Assembly: GCA_033807695.1 (NCBI GenBank)
Contig: CM066300.1
Span: 434,001-498,000, forward strand
Source of the DNA: Daedaleopsis sinensis
Taxonomy: Eukaryota > Basidiomycota > Agaricomycetes > Polyporales > Polyporaceae
Length of the DNA stretch: 64,000 nucleotides
Reading direction: 5' to 3'
Shown in pieces: positions 27,051 through 37,622 of the stretch (within the stretch, counting starts at the first letter, position 1; every line of letters begins with the position of its first letter). The translations under genes were made by a program, and so were the position numbers. A model generated the notes under the pieces. That model ran no database searches, had not been told where the DNA came from, and saw nothing but the letters and a program-made list of their open reading frames with translations.

Positions 27051-27854
27051 GATCAATGCTTTGTCGCGTGTTATAAGCTCAGAGAACCGAGACACGTTTG
27101 CGGGGGGACGGCTACCCAGTTATCTCAAACTTGCATTGTCAGCTTCCCGGTGGCATAATGCTTGAACACGCTGCTTGCCGTGAGTAAAACACCATCAACT
27201 TGAGCTCAGAGTCTCTAACATACCGACCCCCTCCCAATCATTGCTGTCCCCACACATATTCGGCCAACATTCCATCTCCGTCCTACGACGAAGGCGAGCT
27301 CGTATCGGACGTGATCGAAGATGTCGCTCCCCGGTTTGGAGCCTAGATCCACCGCCGGGTCCCTCGGAGACACGCATCCACAGATTATATCCCACCGTCG
27401 TACCATCTCTACGAGCCTGTCGAAGGCGGCGTCGAAGTCATCCGGGCCGGGCAGAGTCTTGAATCCGAGCTCGGGGTGGGGACTCTATACAGGATTGCTA
27501 TGCGCATGTGCGAGTGGCTTTGAAGCTTGAACGTGGTCCGGAGCTGTTGCAGTGCAGCACGGCAAATGAAAGTTACTGCACGGTCCAGGTTCACCGTAGC
27601 TCAAAACGTTTGATACCCTCAGGCTCCATGAATCATGATAAGTATGGAAACTTCAAATTGGCTGTTTACGCGTACGTACGGCCCGATGATCCGACGGAAG
27701 CTTTAACGGCATTCGAGCGGCAAAGGCCACGCAATCCAGCCTCAACGGTTACTCTCAGTGATACCTGTGGGTGTTGCATAACATCATAAGTACCCTCCAA
27801 ACATCGCTACATCACCCATGGTCTGAATACTGACCCTCCTGTCAGAGTCACGTC
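27051..27854. other. intergenic upstream of the first array gene
   Basis: Nothing recognisable. Short frames near 27240-27530 are interrupted by stops. The 5' region of the gene starting at 27855 must include its promoter. Confidence 0.4.
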
Positions 27855-29163
27855 ATGGAATCCAGCGACACCGGAGAGGATGGCTCAAGAACTGGCCTCG
27901 AATCTATTCAGTTAGACGGCTCTTCTTCTCGGCCTTTGGCACGTAACTCGGACGTGAGTGCCTTTCAAAATCCAGTGGCATGACCAGCGCCAGTTACAGT
28001 CACCGTCATGTCTCTACGTGCTGCATACTAACCATTACTACTCTATCTCGAACGCTAGTGGCACAAGTTCACTCCGATACCCATCGCAATCGCGGCCTAC
28101 GCCATGCATCGCTTCTACCGACGTTACTTCCCCCGCCGGCTCCCGCCACTCACCCCCCTTCGGCTGCTCGAATTGTACGCTGCAGGTACCGCCACCACGG
28201 TCCTCATGTGGGACCGTATGGAGCGTTTGGGGAACATCGGCAGGGACGGCGACCTGCTAACGATTGACCTCGTCGGGCGCAACATAGGCCGGCAGTACGG
28301 CGGGTTACGCCAGGCCTTCATCAAGGCCAAGCGAGAGAAAAAGCAAGCCGTCCGGGAATTAGATCTGCCCGGGCTGCGAAAGAGTGAGTCACCAGGCTTG
28401 CTAGCTCGTGCTTACAGAGACTGGTCCTCACAGGGTGTTCGCAATCTCATGCTAAACACCGATGATCCAGCGACAGCGTCGGGCTACCCGGACTTCGGGA
28501 TGCTGAAGAAGGCGGTATGGTGGTACGATCGCGTCTGGTCGGACGAGGCCGCCTGGTGCTCTGCCGCTATTATTGTCATGTCCAATGCATACAAGGAGGA
28601 GCAGAACGGCAACAAGATCCCGAGTATGCAAGGAAGACATGCGTGCATAACGTATATCGCGAACTGCACGGACCGTACCGTAAGCATCCACCTACTCTGT
28701 GTATGGCTTGAACGCTAGAGCTGACCGATCTCGCTCGGCCTCATTTCATTCGACGACTTTGGCTCGTTCGGCATTTGACACCTGTTTCCGCCGTCCACCA
28801 CCCGACCTCATCCGTTCCTCACTCGCCTTGACTGACTAATTGCGCCCCTCCTCGATTCAGGACTACGCCGATCGCATATTCAAAGCATTCGGGTGCAGCA
28901 TCCCCTTCGCCATGGCCGCGCGCTGGAGCGGGCGTGCCCTCCTCTTCCGGCCGTTCAACCTCCTCCAGCGGCTGCTCCTAGCAGGGCTGTTCGTCGCAGA
29001 CGTGCTGCGCGAGCACCAACGTCTGTGGTACATCACGCGCTTCCGCGAGTACGACGCGGGCGAGTGCGCGCGGTTCCTGGATGCTATGTTTGGGGTCGAC
29101 CGTGTGGATCTGAAGTTGGCGATAGACAATGATGGGTGCATGCCGCCGTTCTTCAAGGATTAG
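27855..29163 (+). CDS. unknown protein, array family member A
   Basis: 340 aa from exons 27855-27953, 28059-28679 and 28861-29163, phase 0 at each join. A disordered N-terminus (33 codons) precedes the conserved core, which opens exactly at the second exon with WHKFTPIPIAI..YAMHRFYRR and continues RLPPLTPLRLLELYAAG. Later landmarks: WWYDRVWSDEAAW, a TYIANCTD segment at the exon end, then IPFAMAARWSG, LLQRLLLAGLFVADVLREHQ and a tail with FLDAMFGVD. The same landmarks occur in members B and C at the same spacing, and all three have near-equal length. Some segments are hydrophobic enough to be membrane-associated, but no clear transmembrane topology or enzyme motif is seen. A possible tiny intron near 28384 is not needed to keep frame. 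Function unknown. Confidence 0.72.
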
Positions 29164-29447
29164 GTTTGAGAACCGCATGTTGTTGAGGGTGGGACGTGCA
29201 TGTGCCTGTTCCGTGCTTGCGAAGCTGCACGTACAGTCTGCAGCTGCTACACAGAATATATTTGAGAGCTAAACCGGTTCGAATATAGGTGTCTCCTATA
29301 TAATAGTATATTGCTGCAAGATGCACATCGCCGTATGTCTGCATGAAACTTGTTCGCTCTGTACAGTTATGGTCCTTGTTCTATCGACATATCATTTTCT
29401 CTATGCATCGAGCTCAGTCCAGACACGAATTCTATAGATTCTGGTCG

Positions 29448-30347
29448 TTATAGGAAGCACGAGTACTCTACCTCGTCAACGCAGGTAATGACATCCCTGT
29501 GAGTGGGTGGACCCGCGTCACCGAGGAGAATGAAGCGGATCCGAAGTGTCTTTACTGGCACGGCGATCGTGGAGCGCTTCTTCAATGCAGCGTCGAGGGA
29601 AACACGAATATCGTTCGTGTGATATAAAGAGTCGATGTTGATCGTTGTGAGACTGGGGCATGAGACGGGGTTATCTGTCTCGAGAACGGCGCGGAGTGCA
29701 GACAGCATCGCGTCTTCGTTAGAAGTGTGCCGTGGGAAGAGCTCGTGGGCCTTTGATAATGAGAGCACTCGGAGAGCGGGGAGGTGTGCGGCAAGGAGCA
29801 GAATGTCGCGCCACGACTTCGAGTCCGCTGCTTCGAAATAGGCTTCCGTAATGTTAGAAAGAGGGACTGTTGGCGGCATAGTGAGGGGCCACGGTAGAGC
29901 TCCTCTGTAATCTCTCAGATCGAGCAAAAGATGGCATTGCTCGCCTTCCAGCCGTGCACGGAAAACGCGCCGACCCATATCTGTAGTATCGCCATAGCTC
30001 CTGAGTTGAAGCACCATGCGACTCATGGAGTTTTTCGTGGTGAACAACGTAGGGAGGATGAGCTGAGGACTGTCATCAACCACAACCAAACATTCGACTA
30101 GATTGACCAGCCTAAGGGAGGGAAGGGTCGTGTGCGTGAAAACAACATCGGCGACATGGGTGGAGCCAAATTTGATGGTGAATTCTTGAAGGCTCTGCAG
30201 TTCCACTTGCGTAGTTTGCTCCTCTCTGATGGTGACACTCTCTAAATACAGTGACTGAAGGGATGGCGCGTTGCTGAGCATTGAAAGAAGCCATGTGAGG
30301 GGTGACCGGTCAAAAGTGAACAAGCGAATGGTGGTGAGATTCAGCAT
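29448..30347 (-). CDS. F-box/LRR-type protein lacking a visible F-box
   Basis: 299-aa minus-strand frame with leucine-rich, repeat-like spacing (SLQSLYLESVTI, SLQEFTIKFG, LPSLRLVNLVECLVV, LPALRVLSLSKA, CPSLTTINIDSLY), the pattern of basidiomycete F-box proteins. Sequence just before the ATG stays open (PLYYWRPATT), so 30347 is probably not the true start. No F-box motif (LPxE type) is found in the ~370 bp upstream. It is therefore either a truncated member or an unusual one. Its 5' half, but not its 3' half, is copied again at 31300-31758. The ancestral arrangement appears to be divergent to array member B. Confidence 0.55.
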   Translation of the reverse strand: MLNLTTIRLFTFDRSPLTWLLSMLSNAPSLQSLYLESVTIREEQTTQVELQSLQEFTIKFGSTHVADVVFTHTTLPSLRLVNLVECLVVVDDSPQLILPTLFTTKNSMSRMVLQLRSYGDTTDMGRRVFRARLEGEQCHLLLDLRDYRGALPWPLTMPPTVPLSNITEAYFEAADSKSWRDILLLAAHLPALRVLSLSKAHELFPRHTSNEDAMLSALRAVLETDNPVSCPSLTTINIDSLYHTNDIRVSLDAALKKRSTIAVPVKTLRIRFILLGDAGPPTHRDVITCVDEVEYSCFL

Positions 30348-31299
30348 GGTGGTAGCAGGTCGCCAATAGTAGAGAGGAGAACTTGGGTGAGGGACGGTCT
30401 TCTACACACACCCTGTCAGACTCATTGCCCACCGTGCTGAGCATTATCCGGGAGTACGCGAATCGGCTCAAGGTCACTTGTGTCGAGGCTGTAACTTGAA
30501 GCCTGTAAGTAGTGCCAGCTGTAGAGGCTGTTTAGTAGGAAGAAAAGGGGTAGACGCTCAGCATTATCCGGGCCGGTGGCCCGATTGTTGCTGTTACAAA
30601 AAAGCAGTGCCATCATGCTTTGATCATGCTTACGGCTTGAACCAAGACGACGTCCACCTCTCGACGTCCGACATTCAACCATTTCGACCTCTCACGTCAG
30701 TAGGTCTTTCATAGTTTGCCCAGCGGAGACTGCTTCGACCTCATAGACTAGCTAGGATGAGCTCTCGCCGTACCTCCTCAGCATTGCCTGGTCCACTGTC
30801 GGAGCTCAATCCTTCATTCGCGCCGTCCCCCGCCGAGCCTCAGCACTCAGAAAATCCCAAGCCTTTGGTGCTGGACGATTATCAGCCCAATGCTCCCAAG
30901 ATAGACGTATGTCGCTCTATTATTCTTTAGAGTTCCCAGCACTTTAACTGACTCTGCTGAGCCGGCAGTGGTACAGGTTTTTACCGGTCCCATTCGTGAC
31001 AGCCATGTACGGCGTGCACCGCTACTACCGACGGCACCGTCCCCGCACACTACCAACTCTGACGTCCATGCGCCCGCTCGAGCTCTACATCTCTCTTGCA
31101 CTCGCGCTCATGATGACATATGACAGCGTAGAGCGCGAGATGGAGGTGATTGAAGACCGCGACCTCCTCATCATCGAGCTTGCCGCAAGGCGCGCACGGG
31201 ACGTCCTCATGGATCCGGAAATCCGTAGCAAATTTGGGAACTTCGACAAGACGATGCTTAGCGACGAGCACAAAGAGGTACTCCGCAGAATACGCGAAG
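29892..31299. repeat. 1.4 kb tandem duplication, copy 1
   Basis: Bases 29892-31299 recur at 31300-32710 (1408 versus 1411 bp). By eye the copies differ only near the left end: CGCGCC/CGCGCG and a 3-bp difference (ATAGCTCC versus ATAGTAGCTCC). The junction at 31299/31300 is abrupt, with no obvious microhomology. The unit carries the 5' half of the F-box/LRR-type gene (minus) and the promoter plus first exon and part of the second exon of array member B (plus). Confidence 0.93.
30757..31299 (+). pseudogene. truncated 5' copy of array member B
   Basis: Identical to the first exon (30757-30906), intron and the first ~330 bp of the second exon (from 30969) of member B. At the duplication junction the frame runs from VLRRIRE into unrelated antisense sequence of the F-box/LRR-type copy and stops after about 30 codons, at 31394. 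The protein would lack the second half of the core. The promoter is duplicated too, so a truncated transcript may be made. Confidence 0.85.
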
Positions 31300-31758
31300 C
31301 GGTAGAGCTCCTCTGTAATCTCTCAGATCGAGCAAAAGATGGCATTGCTCGCCTTCCAGCCGTGCACGGAAAACGCGCGGACCCATATCTGTAGTATCGC
31401 CATAGTAGCTCCTGAGTTGAAGCACCATGCGACTCATGGAGTTTTTCGTGGTGAACAACGTAGGGAGGATGAGCTGAGGACTGTCATCAACCACAACCAA
31501 ACATTCGACTAGATTGACCAGCCTAAGGGAGGGAAGGGTCGTGTGCGTGAAAACAACATCGGCGACATGGGTGGAGCCAAATTTGATGGTGAATTCTTGA
31601 AGGCTCTGCAGTTCCACTTGCGTAGTTTGCTCCTCTCTGATGGTGACACTCTCTAAATACAGTGACTGAAGGGATGGCGCGTTGCTGAGCATTGAAAGAA
31701 GCCATGTGAGGGGTGACCGGTCAAAAGTGAACAAGCGAATGGTGGTGAGATTCAGCAT
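31300..31758 (-). pseudogene. truncated 5' copy of the F-box/LRR-type gene
   Basis: Same 5' half as 29892-30347 on the minus strand, then the frame crosses the duplication junction and ends in foreign sequence at 31258. It would lack the last ~150 residues, including the LPALRVLSLSKA and CPSLTTINID repeats. Confidence 0.85.
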
Positions 31759-32710
31759 GGTGGTAGCAGGTCGCCAATAGTAGAGAGGAGAACTTGGGTG
31801 AGGGACGGTCTTCTACACACACCCTGTCAGACTCATTGCCCACCGTGCTGAGCATTATCCGGGAGTACGCGAATCGGCTCAAGGTCACTTGTGTCGAGGC
31901 TGTAACTTGAAGCCTGTAAGTAGTGCCAGCTGTAGAGGCTGTTTAGTAGGAAGAAAAGGGGTAGACGCTCAGCATTATCCGGGCCGGTGGCCCGATTGTT
32001 GCTGTTACAAAAAAGCAGTGCCATCATGCTTTGATCATGCTTACGGCTTGAACCAAGACGACGTCCACCTCTCGACGTCCGACATTCAACCATTTCGACC
32101 TCTCACGTCAGTAGGTCTTTCATAGTTTGCCCAGCGGAGACTGCTTCGACCTCATAGACTAGCTAGGATGAGCTCTCGCCGTACCTCCTCAGCATTGCCT
32201 GGTCCACTGTCGGAGCTCAATCCTTCATTCGCGCCGTCCCCCGCCGAGCCTCAGCACTCAGAAAATCCCAAGCCTTTGGTGCTGGACGATTATCAGCCCA
32301 ATGCTCCCAAGATAGACGTATGTCGCTCTATTATTCTTTAGAGTTCCCAGCACTTTAACTGACTCTGCTGAGCCGGCAGTGGTACAGGTTTTTACCGGTC
32401 CCATTCGTGACAGCCATGTACGGCGTGCACCGCTACTACCGACGGCACCGTCCCCGCACACTACCAACTCTGACGTCCATGCGCCCGCTCGAGCTCTACA
32501 TCTCTCTTGCACTCGCGCTCATGATGACATATGACAGCGTAGAGCGCGAGATGGAGGTGATTGAAGACCGCGACCTCCTCATCATCGAGCTTGCCGCAAG
32601 GCGCGCACGGGACGTCCTCATGGATCCGGAAATCCGTAGCAAATTTGGGAACTTCGACAAGACGATGCTTAGCGACGAGCACAAAGAGGTACTCCGCAGA
32701 ATACGCGAAG
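31300..32710. repeat. 1.4 kb tandem duplication, copy 2
   Basis: Second copy of the unit at 29892-31299. It continues seamlessly into the intact array member B at its right end, which marks it as the copy in original context on that side. The left context of copy 1 is original for the F-box/LRR-type gene. Confidence 0.93.
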
Positions 32711-33317
32711 GTGGGCTGTACCATTTCCTGAGCTGTCTGCCAGACTTGACTGAAATCCGTCACACCTTCCCAGCGCGCTATGAGGGTGCTGGTCTCGGCG
32801 GGAAATTGACGTGGTGGCACAATCATCTGTGGTCGGACGGGGAAACGTGGAACGAATGGGCTACACTCATCGGCCTGCATGTCCCGTTCAACAAGTGGCC
32901 GAGCAAGACCGAAGACTGGGACACCGTCGTGACCCACATCGCCAACACGAGCACTGATGCGGTAAGGCTCCTGCTCTGCTATACATTTACCGCATGTGCG
33001 ACTAACATGCCCCACGCTCGCCGTGTCTGTGCGCGCAGAGGCTAGACACCGCAGCCGCACTCGCATTCGTCTACACCATCCCTGTCGCGATGCTTGCGCG
33101 CTGGACGCGACGGCCGCGCCTCTTTAGACCGGTCAACGGCATGCAGCGGCTGCTCCTGGGCGCGTGGATCTACTGCACGGTGATCCGCGAGCACCAGCGA
33201 TATACGTATCTCCAGCAGGTCCGCAACAAGCAGGAATGGGCAGAGGTGCTGCCCGAGATGTTCGGCGACTTTGAGGAGGAAATTGAGTATGCGCAGGAAG
33301 AGGGCGAGATACCGTGA
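32168..33317 (+). CDS. unknown protein, array family member B
   Basis: 336 aa from exons 32168-32317, 32380-32961, 33039-33317; phase 0 throughout. A Ser/Pro-rich leader of 50 codons precedes the core, which again starts at exon 2 (WYRFLPVPFVTAMYGVHRYY). RTLPTLTSMRPLELYISLAL, a DRDLLIIELAARRARDVL helix, KLTWWHNHLWSDGETW, EDWDTVVTHIANTSTDA, PVAMLARWTRRPRLFRPVNG and QRLLLGAWIYCTVIREHQ match members A and C. The exon boundaries fall at the same points of the alignment in all three genes. The C-terminus is acidic (DFEEEIEYAQEEGEIP). No catalytic motif recognised. Its upstream half is duplicated at 30757-31299. Confidence 0.75.
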
Positions 33318-34117
33318 CGGTGCTATCAGTATGTACCTTGACGGGAAACAGCTATTCTGCATCGATCCCTCCGTCTAGAGGAGACGGCCTTGTCACTGCT
33401 ATTGTGACCCGCGTTTATTAGTACATGTACATACAAGCTGCGGTGATCATATGGTGGTGGTTCGCTCAGTTCCTTATGATCTGTATTAGCTCCTCACTCG
33501 CCGGATCTCTCAGTACTAGTAGTAGTCACGACACCCCCAGACGTACGTACTATAGAGTGCAGTCTATCTTCCGCAGAATTATGATAAGTAGAGGTACCGG
33601 GAACGGCACTTGAAACTCAGATAAACGCCCATACTAGTACACTAGCGGCTAAGTAGTAATCTCAGAGATCATTTGGACCATCACCCCGTTCTCAGACTCG
33701 CCACGGGTCAGCCGAACATCTGACTCCCTTACACTCTGGAGGTAAACACGCCGGATACACTGTACTCAAGGAACGGGTGCGGAAACAAATTGTCACCCAT
33801 AGCAACCCAGCACCCACTGCTCGGCGAACTCCTAGACCTCACTGGCAGACTCGATATTATTTGTTGAGTACAGTACCTCATGCTTCCTCTCTGGCGCGCT
33901 GCTATTCTACTAACGCGTGCAGATAGCATGCACTTGTAACTCCTTCCCGGCCGCATTGTGGCGACTTGAAGGCCTACCCCGGACCGAGTCCCCGAGGCAT
34001 TGCCAGCTATACACGCACGCAACGGCAAGGCTTCTTTCTCCTCAGCGCTACCATCCAGCAGTACTAAAGCATGGTTCTCACTGTACTAGCATCAACTATA
34101 ACAAGCACGACCTCAGC
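33318..34117. other. intergenic between array members B and C
   Basis: 800 bp without a gene. A TAGTAG-type run lies near 33513-33528. The 5' flank of member C has no clear TATA element. Confidence 0.45.
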
Positions 34118-35388
34118 ATGCCACCACCAACTTCTGGTGCGTCAAGCAGCAACAAGCCCTCGATCATCGCACCTCCTCGAGGAGACACACGGCGCAACGA
34201 TGACGCCGGGACTTCGCTGAATCCTGGACATACTATTGCTACCGCAAGTGTTGACTTGGCAAATCCAAACGGCCGTGTGGACCAACCCGAAGTCAGACTG
34301 TCGGTCTCCGATCACAGAGAACTGAAGGTGAGCACCAAGTGCATCGTTCTCACAAGTGCAATCCTTTTCCGACTGCATGATGACCCGTTCATGCAATCTC
34401 TCCTCTCTGCAGACCTGGTACCGGTTCTATCCCGTTTTGCCCCTTGTCTACGTCGGCCACGTATTGCTCTCCCGGCGAAGCCCCCGCGTCCTCCCCCGCC
34501 TCACCTCTCTCAGACTCTGGGAGTTATACGCATCAGCAGGGTTTTACGCGGCCCTCGAGACGGAGCGCAGACGTATCGCGGCGCGATGGGTGGATGATCG
34601 GGACTTTGCGATCATCCAAGTAGCCGCGACTTTAATGTGGGGGGAAAACCACAAGAATCTGGCGGTTATACAGAACATGACCTTCCCCAGTAACATGTTC
34701 AGCCGGTCAGGTGATCCAATTTCTATCTACTCCCTGTCGCCCCTTCTTTGTCCACTGCTGACGAGCCTTGCCTTCAATGATTGCCTCAGATTTCTACCCG
34801 CGCCGCCCGGACGGCGTCCTGGCAGAGTTTATGTGGTGGAACAGCCACATGTGGTCCACTGATCAGACGTGGAAAGGCGTTGCCGCGTGTCTGTTGAACG
34901 CCGTCGAACAATTAAAACAGCAAGGACGGTGGGATGGACCTGTCGAGCGTCACGACTGGGACGCAACCTGCACGTTCATCGCGAATGTCATTCACAGCCA
35001 TGATGGGGGATCCTACGGTAGCGCTGTACGTTCTCCACGCCATTTATATCTTGGGAAGCCTCGATTTATGCTTCACTGCTATCAGCGCGACATCTTCCCG
35101 TACATGGCGGCCCTCACCTCCGTGACACCAGTCGCGATGCTGGCGCGCTGGCTCCGGTGGCGCAATCCAATCATCCTGTTGAATGGCGTCCAGAGAGCCC
35201 TCTTCTACGGGGTCGCATACTTTTGGCCCATGCGGACCTTCCACTTCCACTGGTACTCGAACTCAATTCAAGACAAGAGGAAGATCGCAGACCTACTATG
35301 CGAGGCTAATCGTGGTCTAGCTGAATACACCGACACGCTCATGAATACGTTCAGAGTAGAAGTACATCAGACCATATACAGGAAGTGA
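34118..35388 (+). CDS. unknown protein, array family member C
   Basis: 348 aa from exons 34118-34327, 34413-34710, 34790-35025, 35086-35388; all junctions keep phase. The leader is 70 codons, longer than in A and B. The core starts at exon 2 with TWYRFYPVLPLVYVGHVLL, then RVLPRLTSLRLWELYASAG, a DDRDFAIIQVAATL helix, EFMWWNSHMWSTDQTW, HDWDATCTFIANVIHS, TPVAMLARWLRWRNPIIL, and a divergent C-terminus (FHFHWYSNSIQDKRK). It has one more intron (34711-34789) than A and B, placed before the WW motif. Aromatic positions W-Y/H-R/K-F, WW, W-S and DW are shared with the others, so these are likely structural or binding residues. Function unknown. Confidence 0.75.
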
Positions 35389-35639
35389 TGGTAACCCAAT
35401 CTGTGACTACTCGGTGGTTGCAGGACGACACGTAACTGACTGCTTAAAGATTCTACGGCCCCCTGCCCCAAAGACCCGATCCTATCTATCCGTGCTTGCT
35501 ATACACTGCTTTCTTGTCATGCTTTCGAAACGATTGTCCCGCTTGTATTACACACCACCCCCACTCTGTAAAAATTTGTATGAGAACTGATGCATGATGC
35601 CTGATTCGTGTATGCCGTCGCCACCACTCTCCCTGATAG
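35389..35639. other. short intergenic stretch
   Basis: Nothing recognised; 3' flank of array member C. Confidence 0.4.
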
Positions 35640-36030
35640 TAAGCATTACTATACCACACTCCCCACATCGAGCGCATCGGGTTGTATCTCTAGGTCATGG
35701 CAGTCAACACACTTGATCTCGTCGACTAGTAGAAGATATGGACTAGACCCCTCGAAGGCGCGGATGCGTAGCCGTCCTGGGTCATGCCAATATCCCGATA
35801 GTCGTGAGCGCGGGACATAGAACAGGGTCGGCGTCCGGCTCGAGAATCGCACAGAGCATGGAGAGTATCTGACCGGTGTGCGCTATGTGTTCCGGGACAC
35901 GGGAGAGGGAAAGAGTGGAATGTCCCGGTCGTGTCGCAAGTCGAGAGTCGGCGCCGGGGGAGGTTTGAGAGCCTTCACAGGGAGTAGAGAGTCGAGAGTC
36001 GGTTGGAGTCGTGTCGAAAGCCTCGAGCAC
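35640..36030 (-). pseudogene. relic of an F-box/LRR-type gene
   Basis: Minus-strand peptide LSMLCAILEPDADPVLCPAL followed by TTIG parallels the intact neighbour's LSALRAVLETDNPVSCPSL followed by TTIN. A shifted frame (DEIKCVDCHDLEIQPDALDV) after it fits the C-terminal end of the same family. The two parts are in different frames and no start is seen, so this is a broken copy. It supports the alternation of F-box-type and array-family genes along 27-36 kb. Confidence 0.55.
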
Positions 36031-37622
36031 AGTCAGAGGTCAACGTCCGGAGCAAGCTAGTTCGATGTCATGTATGTCGCCAGTCGAGAGTCGTATGGCG
36101 AGTCGAGGGATGTCTTGGGCGCTCCGAGTCGATAGCCGGCTTGACGCGGTCACGAGGGCGTGTAGGCGCGCGGGCGCGACGGGACAATGTAGAGGAAAGA
36201 TGGGCGAGCTGAGGAGCTGGTGAGCCAAGCCGGGCCCCGGACTGAACGCTGATAGCGGTTTGACGATTGCTAGGGCTCGGGCTTGTCGATGACGACCACA
36301 ACGAGTGGCGGGATCAAACCCGGAGGTCATTTCTGGCCGGGCGGGCACATGATGGGATGTGCGAGAACAGGTGCGTGGCGGTCGCGCCAGCGGCGCGGTG
36401 CGCATCCGAGTCATCGTAGGGCCGCCAGATTCCTCTATTTCGGCGTGGACATGATGTGCTGTAACAGAACTGCTTGGAGCGACCTCGAGCTCGTGTACAA
36501 TGCGAGGCCGACTTCGATGCGTAATGGCATGGATCTCGTGGCAGAGGCCCTGAAATCCAAGGTGGGAATGAGTGGAGCTGTACACTCTCCTTCATGAGCA
36601 GAAGCGAAGGAGGAAAACACGACTTGTGGAGCCTCAGGAGGTAGAGGTAAGTACGTGTGCGAGGCTCGGCATCACCGTTCCTTCGCGGCGCTATAGGGTA
36701 ACGTCCAGGACTGGAGTCGACAATCCTATTCGGCGAGCCAAAAGGAACCTGTTCCGTGTTGGTCGCCCCACGGTTGTCGCACTCACCGTCTCCATGTTCG
36801 ACCTGGGCAACTTCAGTACCATCTAGTGACACCTCTTACGACCAAATCGATGAGACTACAGAGTCAGCAGTTGGTTTCGCAGCTGCGATCGTCGCACCTA
36901 GCCTCCTGGTTCTCGGTGTATATCGTCCATGTAGTATCTCATCTTGCGTCCGAACATATCTACCAGTCGGCGGAGAACTTTGGGCTGGTGCCGGCTGTGA
37001 GAGGGCAGAGAAGAGAGGCGTGTCGAACGGGGAAGCGGGCACTAGGTATGAGCAGTCCGTACTATACGTAGGGATCTACATAAGAACTGCGCAAGGTGCG
37101 GATAGATGAGGCTGCCTACGCTTGAGCAAATGTGGATTGGAGGGTCTTCTAGTGGATTCACGTACTGTTGCCGTCCTGTGGTACGAATGAATTTAATCTT
37201 GATTTAGGTGCTCGCTGAGCAAGTCTTAGGCACTAGTGTGCACAATGTCGTTGAACTGCGGCAGCTGGTGCGTAAGTGGGTATAACTTGGTATAGATAGA
37301 CCTCATATTCGCAACCTCAGCCCCGACATGAGTCAAGATGTTATTGGGCGTTGTGGAAACATATAGTGTATTACGGTAGTAATGCAGCACCAAGAGTATG
37401 ATAACGTAGATAGCTATGTAGACGGAACGCCACTTCGTAAGATATATATACGCACAACCACCGCACGCTCGTCGACACCAATCCTATCAGATGCCTCCTC
37501 CTCACCCATCGCAGTTCAAACCAGCGGCAGCTAAGATGCAAGAAGGCACAAGATGCAAGAAGACACAACGCGCAAGAACCCACGTCCCATATCCACGTCC
37601 ACATCCACACCCGTCACTCGCC
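36031..37622. other. gene-poor stretch
   Basis: 1.6 kb without a supported gene. There are locally repeated GTCGAGAGTCG words around 35940-36100 on the plus strand. Frames at 36572-37109 lack any motif. It is the 3' flank of the zf-4CXXC_R1 gene. Confidence 0.4.

Noticed and set aside
26344..27165. 273-codon plus-strand frame as a new gene
   Set aside because: No start or motif support; its 3' part is a frameshifted relic of the array family.
30422..30682. Minus-strand 86-codon frame present in both duplication copies
   Set aside because: Identity between copies only reflects the 1.4 kb duplication; no coding evidence.
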